Source: Artocarpus heterophyllus
Taxonomy: Eukaryota; Streptophyta; Magnoliopsida; Rosales; Moraceae
Direction of reading: 5' to 3'
Length of the DNA stretch: 64,000 nt
NCBI GenBank assembly: GCA_025403435.1
Contig: JAJQZP010000038.1
Location: 186,001 to 250,000 of the forward strand
Below, piece after piece: positions 35,625 through 46,508 of the stretch. A program made the translations under genes and the position numbers. Within the stretch, counting starts at the first letter, position 1. Each line of letters opens with the position of its first letter. The notes below the pieces were generated by a model. That model had not been told where the DNA came from. It made no database searches and was given only the letters and a program-made list of their open reading frames with translations.

Positions 35625-37986
35625 ATGGAGTTTCTACAACTCATATTTCTAATCTCCATTACCTTATGTTTCTCTTTGATCTTCCAAACTTGTGCTGGTG
35701 AAAAATGGTTCTTCAACTCATCAACAGATTATAGAAATCTTTCTTTCAGAGACCAGATTGTTGGGCTGGCTAATGACCCCAATACGGTGAAATGGATGAG
35801 GACCATAAGGAGAAGAATCCATGAGAACCCGGAACTTGCTTATCAAGAATTCCAAACTAGCGAGCTTATAAGACACGAGCTTGATCGGCTTGGCGTTGCT
35901 TACCGGTGGCCGGTGGCGCGGACCGGCGTGGTCGCCACTATCGGGTCTGGTTCTCCGCCGTTTGTTGCTCTCAGAGCAGATATGGATGCCTTGCCTATTC
36001 AGGTAACTTTTTTTTTTTTGGGAAGAAAAATTGTTTTGACTAAACAACTAGTTTTTTTTTTTTTCCCTTTTGAAAGTCTAATCAAATTAGTTATTGCACA
36101 TGATGCTAATTGCCATGAACACCTAAAGGCTTATATATAGGACATGATCCTTAAATAACTTTGTTAGTAGAGTCCTGTGTTGTGTACATGATCATGTGAA
36201 CATAGTGCAAAATTTGAAAAGTTTTAACATTAGTCAAATAAAAATCTTGTCTTTAAAGAGTTTTTTTTTTCCTGTTGAAATTGAACATCTTTATTGATGT
36301 CAAGAGTGCCAAATTTTAAGACATGGGTTTAGTAATTGGAAAATTGAAACATGGGTTTTTGTAATACTTTTATCCTCTTTATCTCTCTAAATGAACTTGA
36401 CATGGGAAATGTTGCATTGTTTGGTTTAGGAACTGGTGGAATGGGAGCACAAGAGCAAGAAGGACGGCAAAATGCACGCTTGCGGTCACGACGTGCACGT
36501 TACCATGCTTCTCGGTGCCGCAAAGATACTGCAAGAACTCCGAGATTTGATACAGGTGAAGTCAAATTATGTCAAGATTTATGCAATTTAGTTCAAGATT
36601 TATTATCTCTTAATTCCCTTCACCGGTATAATATGGTAATAAAATTTCCCATGTCTTGCAGGGTACTGTAGTTCTTATATTCCAACCAGCTGAGGAGCGA
36701 GGGGTTGGGGCAAAGGACATGATCAAAGAAGGGGCGATTGATAGAGTAGAGGCCATCCTTGGCTTGCACATTTCGCCTTCATTCCCCACGGGCGTCGTCG
36801 CGGCCCGGCCAAGGGAATTCCTTGCCGGCTGCGGTAGCTTCACTGCAAAAATCAGTGGCAAAGGCGGTCATGCAGCAATTCCTCAGCAATCCATTGATCC
36901 AATCTTGGCAGTTTCAACCTCAGTAATTAGCTTGCAGAGCATTGTTTCCAGGGAGATAGACCCTTTAGATTCTCAGGTATGTTGGATTTATAGCCTGTTG
37001 ATAATGTAATATTCAATTAGAACATAATGTTAAGGTTTACGGTGGTTCACCTTTAATATGAAAACTGCTTTTAATTTTAGTCATCACAAAATTCCGCTAC
37101 AAATATTTGAAAAGAATCATACGCTTTATGCCTTTCAGATTCTCCCTCCAATAATTCCAAATCAACACCCCTTGCATAAACATACTTAGGGAAAGTAAAA
37201 AACACGAGTAAAATGTGTAATGTTTTCTTGCTAAAAATTGATTGATCCGTGTGCAGAGAGCATCCGGACAATAGTAAAAATGGTTTGTTTTATCTGAACA
37301 CGCATTCTTGGAATATGGAATATTAAATGTTGTCATACAAGGTCATGTTAGGCTCTTCTTTTTTTCACCTTAGATACTGATGAATTGCAGGTTGTGTCTG
37401 TGGCCATGATTCAAGCGGGGACTACTTTCAATGTCATCCCTGATTCGGCTACAATCGCCGGTACTTTTAGAGCTTTTAGCAAGAAAAGCTTCAATGCTCT
37501 GAGGGAAAGAATAGAAGAGGTAAAAAGAAAATGAAATAACATAAGCCTAGCTTTACAAATTATCATGATTAAGTACTAAATAAATTTTCTTGTGTTTAGG
37601 TCATCAAAGGGCAAGCGGCGGTGCACCGGTGTTCAGCTGAGATCGACTTCTCCGGCGAGGGACAAGCAACCATTCCGCCGACCATAAACAACGAGAGAAT
37701 TTACGAACATGCGATGCGCATCTCGAGCGAGATAGTTGGAAAAGAAAACTCACAATTGTCCCACACTATCATGGGGAGTGAAGATTTTGCTTTCTACTTG
37801 GATAAGGTTCCCGGATCATTCTTGATTTTAGGCTCAAGAAATGAAAATATTGGAGCCATATATTCACCACATAGCCCTTACTTCCTTGTAGATGAGGATG
37901 TGCTTCCCATTGGGGCAGCAATACATTCAGCTTTTGCAGTTTCTTACCTTTCAGATTCATCCAAGAAGTTAATTTTACAACACTAA
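35625..37986 (+). CDS. IAA-amino acid hydrolase, ILR1-like (peptidase M20D)
   Basis: Five exons: 35625-36002, 36430-36555, 36662-36976, 37391-37519, 37600-37986; 1335 nt, 444 residues, all phase 0 GT-AG introns. The enzyme releases free auxin (or jasmonate in some members) from amino acid conjugates. A signal peptide covers residues 1 to about 25. Expected metal ligands are visible: Cys144 and His146 in HACGHD, the PAEE pair at 179-180, His204 in LGLH, and His407 in [16 protein letters not shown] (about 117-125), GGHAAIP and GSEDFAFY are also present. Length and architecture are normal. The C-terminus ends LQH without a KDEL- or HDEL-type ER retrieval signal, so location may differ from family members that have one. 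The ATG at 35625 was preferred to an in-frame ATG at 35526 because the latter adds a Lys/Phe-rich homopolymer-encoded stretch before the signal peptide. I cannot name the exact paralogue. Confidence 0.93.
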
Positions 37987-39262
37987 CATTTTTGTGTGTG
38001 TGTATGTAATTTTTCACAAAATCTTCCCTAGATGGATCAATTGAATAGTTGAATTCAAATTTCTGGAATCTTCTTCTTCTTATTTGGAGAAGGGTAATAT
38101 TGAAAGAATTACTGGTTGTCACGCATTATTTTGTTTGGGGGGTTTGACAGTTACAAGTCATTGTGGAACATGAATTCTATTAAGCACCCCCAAATGTATG
38201 TATTTTTTCATGCGTAATCCCTATTTGCCATAGGGTTGAAGCAAAAATAAGGATGTTTTTTCATTTTAGTATTTTCATTCAAGAAAAATATGTACTTTAA
38301 TTAGGTGTGTTCATCGGATCGATTCAACCCACCAAATCAACCGGTCCAGTTCAATCAAATCTATTTTTAACTAATAATCGACCTCAATTGGATTGTATTA
38401 CATATCAATTTTTAAAAACGATATAGATTGGATTGGATATTCATTTTACCTTCAAAATATCCTATCCGATCCGATCCAATCCATTCTCTATTTATATTCC
38501 TTAATAATTTATAAATATATATGTATTTATTATTGGTCTAAACATTAAAAGTCTAATATCTTTCCATATACTTATATACACCAATTATTTTCTTTGAAAT
38601 ATTGGATGTTTAATCAACTTTGAAGATTGTAATTTGCAGTTATATGCATATTTAGATTTGTGAATGTTAATTTTTGCTCTCTTTTTTTCATTTGTAGTTG
38701 AACTTTGTTAAAAAAATGATATGCATTGGTTAAACATGAAAAAAAAAAGAAAAAAAAGATCGGGGTGAAGGGTATACATAAGCCTTAACTTGAAAACCGA
38801 TTGGACCAATCCAAACTGACCTCAATCGGATTGGATTAGATTGGGTAATATGCTTCTATTGGATTGGATTGGATGAAATTTTTAAAAACCGGTCTTTAAT
38901 TAGATTGAATGCATATTTTTTAAAATAAGTTGAATTAGATTGTATGAATACCCTTAACTTAAATAAAGTGACGACATAGCATGGAAAATAGATATCAAAC
39001 AAACATCAACACCAAATTGAAAAAAACACACAAAAGAAAAAACCATGACACAAATGTGTTATTCCAAGCGACCGAACTCATCAGGAGAACATAATTCAGA
39101 AAACAAAAGAAATAAAAAAATATCCCGTGTTCGAGTCCCAACAAAAGAACCCACGAAGACTTTCGACTGATGAGGCTTATAGGCTGCATCGTCAGTTAAA
39201 GCTCGAAAGAAATAAACGAAGATACCAGAGCCATGGCCAAGAAATACAAGAAAACAAACACC
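37987..39262. other. Intergenic DNA with a GGATTGGATT-type repeat
   Basis: After a probable 3' untranslated region, about 38308-38963 carries repeated 'GATTGGATTGG'-like and complementary 'CCGATCCAATCC'-like stretches between AGGTGTGTTCATCGG (left) and GAATACCCTTAA (right). It looks like a non-autonomous repeat, with weakly similar inverted ends. No gene is seen. Confidence 0.45.
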
Positions 39263-39493
39263 TTAGATCCTCTCCCAAAAAGCCATAAAGGGAAGAAAAA
39301 GAGCAAGAACTCCGAGCATCATTGACGGATAAGCGAAGCCGCCGTGGTTGCCGTCGTGGTCATGATGATGGTCAGGTGATGGGGCCATCCCTTCCATTCC
39401 TGGCGTGTGATGATGGCCTTCATGCGCAGCAACAATCATGGCAAAAAGGGCCAAACAAGCAGCAAAACATGCCCATTTGACTTGGGAAGCCAT
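39263..39493 (-). CDS. Small His-rich secreted or membrane peptide (76 residues)
   Basis: Single exon on the minus strand. Residues about 5-23 form a signal peptide. Residues 24-52 are rich in His (nine), Asp, Gly and Met, with an APSP motif at 37-40 like a proline-hydroxylation and arabinogalactan site. Residues 53-72 form a second hydrophobic segment close to the C-terminus. This layout suggests an arabinogalactan-peptide-like, GPI-type or single-span protein whose His/Met/Asp-rich middle could bind metal ions. That function is inference and I cannot assign a named family. Support for a real gene: residue composition is unlike chance sequence, and a TATAAATA box lies at the right distance upstream (39583-39590). 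Confidence 0.62.
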   Translation of the reverse strand: MASQVKWACFAACLALFAMIVAAHEGHHHTPGMEGMAPSPDHHHDHDGNHGGFAYPSMMLGVLALFLPFMAFWERI

Positions 39494-39582
39494 TTTTTCT
39501 TGTATTTTGTTATTACAATATTGGATTAATGACTTCTGTTATTTGGGAAGATGTCTTTTCAGTATGTAATTCAAGAAAGCGG

Positions 39583-39590
39583 TATTTATA
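39583..39590 (-). promoter_or_regulatory. TATA box of the His-rich peptide gene
   Basis: Reads TATAAATA on the minus strand, about 90 bases upstream of the ATG, predicting a leader of about 60 bases. Confidence 0.55.
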
Positions 39591-41955
39591 ATACGTGATT
39601 ACCGCTATGTATGGTATAAATGTAATCTGTACTATCGTATTGGCTACCACGTATATTTTTCTGTTCGAGAAGAATTAGTCTGACAATTAAATAGGAATGT
39701 GACAAAGTAAACCATGAATAGGAAATAGTACTAAAAATAAATTAATTTTGGCTAGAAATGTAAACGGTACTGGAACTTGTACGATCCAATTTTGTGGGAT
39801 GTACTACACATTGCACGCGTGGCGAGACGAGCAAAGTATGCTCAGGATTCTCCTCTCAACTCTGCATTATTAATGCGGGGCAAGGGAGTTTCTTGCTTCA
39901 CATTCATCCCCGCAACTGGCAATCTTGAATTAAATATCTTAACGCCGTATTTTTAAAAGCTTTAGTACTATAATCCGTACATGTTTTTAAAATATACGTA
40001 CTGAAAGAAAAGTACGCTCTCACACAATCATGCCTTTATATATAGGTATATTTATTGCATTCAATGGTTTACCTCTTCAATTATTACATTTCCAATAATA
40101 GTATATTTAACAACAATTAACCATAGGATGTGATAAAAAATTTAATCTCATTACTCATCATAAATTTTCTTAGTTAACTACCTAATTAATTACAACCGTC
40201 TAATTCATACCACACGATTAATCACAACAATCTCCATTGAAAATATAAATATTCAAACCACATTCGTATAACTTTTGGACGCTCGGACTTCTGAGCAACC
40301 AATGTTGTCTTGTCACTTTGTTTTTGTTATCCCAATCTTTCTTTACTTTGTAGTTTAGCAAAACAAGTTTTTTACTAAATTTCTTTCCATTTCTTAACCT
40401 AGAATGAGCTATATAGATTTAATCTAACATAAGCATTAAGTTAAGAAAAAAAGGTTGATTTAAGCAATAAACTCACCAGTTCACTTCATTCAACTTAAGA
40501 TATGTTTCACATCACAATCAAGCAAAAGCCTTCCCAATCGTAGATCATAAATTGCTACTACTAGTTATAAGACAATTACGGATCTAGATTTTTAATGTAG
40601 CATGAGGCAATTTTCTAGTCTCATTTAGTTATGCACCCAAATTTAAAAAGAAAATAATCATAAATATTAATTATTAGTGAAACATAAATAATCTCAGTTG
40701 AAAACTTGGAAAATAATTCATATAAACAGCTACATAATCATGTATAAGGCTTTGAAATCACCTTTAACCAAAAATAAATATAGCTAGACTTAATTGAAAA
40801 TAATAATAAAAATATAAAAACTAACAACATTTGCAGCTCAAAAAATTGGCAGTATTTAAAGAACAGCGATGGTCTCCAAGAATTTGCTATAAAAACCTAT
40901 TTGGATTCCTCCTCCTTCCTATATATATATATTTTTTAATTTTGAGTGTTTATTGACTTTTGGAATGAAAAACTGATAGGGGAATTGATGATTTGAGTTG
41001 AAGGAAGCTGCCTTTTTATAAGCGAAGCTATATAATTCCTTTCAAAATTTGACAGATGAAACACGATAGATTCGTCTCGCTTTTTGAATGGGCGGTAATA
41101 TAATTTAGTCGCAATCTTCAAGTTGATGGAGCAGTTGAATATAATTGAATCGTGATCAAGATCAGTGTATATTTTATTTTCTTCCTTTCTTCCTTCTGTT
41201 GGTAGCACATTAGAGTGCAAAAATGGGAGTGAGTTTTTGTGCTTCGTAGCTCACAGAAGGCAGAAATGGCACGATCTTGCCCCTAAAACAAGTGGTCTGG
41301 TGCCTGAAATGGAGGGAAAAATGGGCTGGCTAGTTGAGAGAAAGGGAACTATTAATCTGGTTTTTGGTTATGCTCTAGGACGGACAAGATTACGAATGCA
41401 GTACACTCGGCCGCAACAATTCAAGGGCTGCACTGAGTAGCCCAAGTGGGTGGGCCCTCCTTGTTGTGGCTTCGGCTCGACTTAGCTTCAAGCACATCAA
41501 GAAGAGTGGCTTGGCGCGGCTCAGTGGTTGGCTTGGCTCATTTTTGGGTGGCTCAAAAGTAGCTACCTAATATTTTTTCCAATTAATTCTTTCAGCCCAA
41601 AGTCTATTTTCTTGTTATTTTTTCTTCCATTTCGACCTCTGATTCAAATATTCACACAAATTAGCCCAAAACAATATATTCTTTTACAAAATAAAAATTA
41701 CTAACAATAAGTGAATATTTTTAAACACACATTTAACAAAAAACTAAACTAAAATTAAAAACAAACTTTAAAATAAAAACAAAGACTATCAAAATCAAAA
41801 TCAAAATAAAACTTAATTAAACTTACTATTTTAAAATAAAATAATTAATACTTAAAAACATTTCTAAAAATTACCAAAAATATAATTAAATAATAAAAAA
41901 TGAAATTAAACGTATTTTATAGAAATCATACCAAAGATACAAGAAACACACAAAA
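39591..41955. other. Intergenic DNA, no supported gene
   Basis: AT-rich, with one less AT-rich patch at about 41220-41570 that has GGCTTGGC/GGCTCG-like short repeats. An open frame at 41165-41440 has no recognisable similarity. Confidence 0.5.
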
Positions 41956-43935
41956 TGTCACAACCCGCCTTATTATGGGCCGTGCTTCAACACTTTTCTT
42001 TACTTACGTACTTATGAAAAATTTCAGAAATATTTATTTTTTTTAACCAATAGTATAGCATACATACCTACTAAAACTCCTTTTTATAATAATGTATACA
42101 TAAACAAACGTTCTCTTTCATTATATCATATATTCAGCATTTTCAAAAGCAGTTTTATCTTACAAAACCGTACTATATCTCCATAGACATCAAGTTTCAA
42201 AATAACTTATTATACATTGCAAAACAGAAGTAAAACCGTGACAGTATCCATACCCATATCTGCACAGTGCTTCATATTTTACCGCCCGCTCATAATACAA
42301 TCACACTGACCTTTTTGTAGGAGTTCCTATAACATGAAATAACCTAGTGAAGTTAAGCTCAGTAAGTCCAAACTTAGCTACAATGCATCATATGTTAGTA
42401 TGCAAGATCCATTTATGCTTTCTTATGAACATTCTTTATTCTTGTCATGTCTTATCTTTAACTAGGGCCCAAGTGCTCGTACTATATGTACACATAGGTC
42501 TTCGTAACACCGAGACCATCATTTCACTTTAACCTTTAACTCCCCTCTACATCGGGAGCTGATACGACACTTCCTTTACTACTGGTTGTTCATTTACCAG
42601 TCTGGTTATTTAGGTTATCATACCATGCATGTCATTATACTTACATTCTAAGTGCAATACATATGCACTTTTAAATTGTGTAACACACAAGTATGTTAGC
42701 ATAGGAATACTAAGTGCAATACATATCACTTAAACCTACTATTTCATACTTTAAGTGGTTTAGAACTTACTTGTTTATACTGCTCTAAAAAACTGTCTTT
42801 AAATCCCTTTGTAGTCCACCTAGCGACTTGTCTGGCCAATTACATCATTATTAGCCAAATCACCACTAATTGGCTATATGTTTGTATGGTATACTTATCG
42901 ACTACTAGTTCATACTACGTTTCTGATTACTTAAGGTTTGACTATTCTATTGACCCCATTCTATCTTATTATTTCTAACAAACAAAGGAACATTCTTTTA
43001 TTCATGTCATTTTCTTTATTTAGGGCACTTTGGAGTCCATTCAGGTTATTCCATGAAAATAACGTTTTTGCTGCGGTGGGCTGTTTCGAATTCTTAGGCC
43101 CGATTGGCTACTTTAACACGAAATGTTGCTTATTCACATAAAAACAGATGCTCTGGGCGTCGGGTCACTTATTTGCAATGAAAACCCAAGTTTAACAAAA
43201 CTTTAAGATTTTATCCCAAATTTAAAAATTTTGACGATTTTGCTTTCCTGGACCAAAAATAATATTTGGTCATTTTTTAAATATGCCGAGAATGTATATT
43301 TACAATTTAGTCTTTGGACAATTTTTGTAGAAATCAACTTTAAAACAACATTCTAGCGCCTGTTTATGTAGTTTCATTACCTTCTCACACAATTTTCATA
43401 CCAAATCACCATTCTTTTTGAAAACTAACATCAAACTTACAAAATTGACCTATTTTACACCAAATGACCCTCTTTACATTTAAGCCCCAATTTCAACAAC
43501 ACAGCCACATCATAAACTATAGACCCAAACAATCAAACCATAAACTTGCTTGAATATCCATATGCCTTTTCAAATAATCAAAATCAAAACAAAAACCACA
43601 TAAACTTTAGATTTGAAAAGTTAAACTTATCAAAAGAAGAATTGATGATCTTAGCCTTCCAAGGGCTTCTTTGAAACTTTTTCCTAGGCATATTTCATAT
43701 AAGAAAATCTTTGGTCACAATCCCCTCCCAAACCAAGAGGAAAATTTGAGAAAAAGTTTAGATTTTTACCTCAAAATTGATAAAACCCTTTTGAGCTTTA
43801 CTTCTTGGAACTTGTTTGGGGTCAATTTGCAAAGATTTGGGTTTGAAAAATTTTTTTGAGAGAGGTTTCTATAGCTGCCGAATATGGATGGATGAGGAAA
43901 TGAAGAATTTGCTGCTTTAAGTCTTTAGTTAAAGA
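41956..43935 (-). mobile_element. LTR segment of a Ty3/gypsy element, minus strand
   Basis: The left edge reads TGTCACAACCCGCCTT, the reverse complement of an LTR 3' end (AAGGCGGGTTGTGACA) close to that of the solo LTR at 24550-28453 (AAGGCGGGTCGTCACA). Inside, AAGTTAAGCTCAGTAAGT near 42350 is the reverse of the ACTTACTGAGC motif seen in both other LTR families. At 43620-43930 lies the reverse of a leader with a splice-donor-like site. The 5' boundary is unresolved and the 5 bases outside 41956 find no matching duplication. Confidence 0.5.
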
Positions 43936-44689
43936 CTTATTTTATCTCTTTTTTTTTTTTTGAATGGGTGAGTCGCCCACTAGGTTATAATTATGGGTAT
44001 TAGTGGCTAATTGTGATTGGGCCACCTTTCATGGTATGGTGGCCCAATAAAAATCTATTGGGTGTCCACTTAGTGGAACTTACTACTTTACATAGTGTAA
44101 TTTTTCACCACAAAGTATTTTTCTTATACTGTTGAGGTGAAACCATTGAAAAACATATTCTTGAACTGTATTAAATGTCCTTCCTAGTCTTTGGTTCACT
44201 TTTGGAGTTCAAACACAATATTTCCTATATCAGTGTTTTTACTTTAACAATGTATTTACACTGCGTCATACCTTTTGCACTATTTTAGGGTTATGATGTA
44301 CTTTCTATTTTATTTTTATCTTAATCACCCATTAATTTATACCACAATATTAGAATTAATTGTGATATAAAATTCGTTTCATGGATATTATTTACAAATT
44401 TTTGAGCTTTTAAGCTCACAAAATCTGTATTTAGTAATATCCACCATCGTATCAACTTTACAATGAAATTTCCTATTAACATTGTTTATTATATATTATT
44501 ATAATTTTTACAAAAATACGATTTATGAGGGTAAATTCATTAATTAAATCCAATTTAATATTGAATTTTGTTAATGAATCTCCCTTGGTTATTACATAAA
44601 GATGCTTAATTAGAGGTTTTAATAACAAATAAAATGTTAATTAAGTTATTTCAAACTCATAAACACGTATATTTTTACATGTTATCACA
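43936..44689. other. Unresolved AT-rich segment between opposed LTR pieces
   Basis: It could be the 5' part of the minus-strand LTR, the 5' part of the plus-strand LTR fragment, or older sequence between them. No coding domain is visible. Confidence 0.4.
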
Positions 44690-45264
44690 CCCTTCAGAGA
44701 ATTATTTATGTGGTGACATAAGGATCACTATTGTTATGTAGATGCTACATAATTTGGTTAATAATATATGTATATATATAATATACAAACATAACAATTA
44801 CTAAGCATCCACTGGTGATGAACATAATAAACTTTATATAAATTTATTAATGATTTACTGGTAAATAAAACTAACCAAGCATGTTCAATATGGTAAGTAA
44901 TAAAACCAAAAGGTGAATAATGGTTTCTCGACTAAGCATGTTGTCGCCCATCTTCTATATTTTTATCTTTTTAGGATTTGTATTGTATAAGGTGACAACA
45001 AGAAAATAGTTAAGGGAACTATGTTTTTATCTTTAACTATATCAAGCTGTCTTGAGAGTTGTAATAATGATGATAATATATTTATAATATTAAATTAAAT
45101 GTGCTATATTAAATGTGGTTTTGTTATTTTTATGTTTTCTTTAAATTTTAAAATTTGTTTCAAGACCTTGGCAAATTTTTAGAAAGTTTTAATATTTTAT
45201 TTTATTTTCTTGTTTTCTATTCAATATATTAAAAACTACTAACCCTTACTTTAGTGGTGTTACA
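44690..45264 (+). mobile_element. LTR 3' fragment, same family as 6381-9241
   Basis: The stretch from about 44760 to 45264 is collinear with about 8690-9241: an ATCCAC...CATAATAAAC block, AACTAACCA, GGTAA..ATAAACC..AAGGTGA, a TGTCG..GC.CATC block, a TTTTTAGG site and a terminus reading GGTGTTACA. Divergence is high. The left end is not determined. Confidence 0.5.
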
Positions 45265-46395
45265 TGTATAAAGATATTAATAATCTTAATAATGATATTA
45301 TTAGTTTTAATTTATTTTTGATTTCAAATAGATTATGATATCAGTGTATTTAAAAAAACCCTTGGAATTAAGGTGTTTATTGTTTAAATTTAAACTGGTC
45401 TCTAAAATAACGATTTTAAAATCCCCTTAGCTAAAAGATAGAATTTTTTTATAGACAAATTGGAATTACGATTTTACTGACAAATTACAATCAAGGTGTT
45501 GTAAATTAATTAATGATATATTATTTATTAAGTCTTTTTGTGTGTCTTATAGGTTATATAATTGAAATATATTAAGTTAATGATACACAATGATAATAGT
45601 ACGTAATGACATTCAGTTTTTAAGACTTCTAGTAATAATGATATTTCTGTTTTTTTGATGATATGTAATTAATGATATAGTATTTATTAAGTATTTTTTT
45701 GTGTCTTGTGGTTTATATAATTGATATAATATTAAGTTAATAATATGTAATAATAATAATACTTAATGATTTTTATTTTTTAAGACTTCAAGTGATAATA
45801 AAACTTTCTATTTAGGTTGTGCGAACGTCATGAACTGATAATACAAACAATATTACATTAAATTAGTACTATTCATTATTAATTGCTTCTTGTATTTTTT
45901 TTTTCAAATTATATTATAAGTAATTTAATGATACTGATGATTTTTTTTGTTTAAGTTATATTATAATTAATTATATTGTAATTAAATAAGTGTATTTGTA
46001 TTTCTCTAATATTAATTTTTTTTCAACAACTTGATTATGAGAAAAATAAAAAGATTTATTAAAAAAACTAAATATATTATAAAGGCTATTTAGGGAATAT
46101 TTCTGAATTTTTAATACATGTAATTCAAAAGGAGGGATGTATAAGTGAGATTTGGTAACAAAGACAAAGGTTTAATTTACTTTTTCGGCCACATTTTGTA
46201 TTACATGGGGATACCGGATCACACAAAAGAGTCCAAATTATTTGGGCCAACGATGAACCAGCCCTTCTGAAAATCCGGAGCAATCGCGAATTAGCAACAA
46301 GCGGAGACTCTGCCACTCTGGTTGCCGATAGACCGAACCAGAACTGCCCTTTTCTTTGTACTTCAGACAATCCGAGCATTTCCGGGGATCCGCCG
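45265..46395. other. AT-rich intergenic DNA with a tandem duplication
   Basis: Contains the duplication at about 45501-45810, then very AT-rich sequence. The last 100 or so bases probably hold the promoter and leader of the LRR gene. No gene is seen. Confidence 0.55.
45501..45810. repeat. Tandem duplication, period about 159 bp
   Basis: Two adjacent copies share TTAATGATATA, TATTTATTAAGT, TTTTTGTGTCTT, TATATAATTGA, ATATTAAGTTAA and TTTTTAAGACTTC in the same order. The AT-rich copies have diverged moderately. Confidence 0.65.
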
Positions 46396-46450
46396 CTCTC
46401 TCTCTCTCTCCCTCCCTCCCTCCCTTCCCTCCTCCTCTTCTTCTTCTCCA
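46396..46450 (+). promoter_or_regulatory. CT-rich leader tract of the LRR gene
   Basis: (CT)n, then CCCT repeats and CTT repeats, ending about 60 bases before the ATG. Pyrimidine-rich tracts of this kind are common in plant leaders. Confidence 0.5.
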
Positions 46451-46508
46451 TTGCGACAAAGCTCAGAATCCAAGGCTTCATCACCTATGCGCCTCTGACT
46501 CCAAACCT

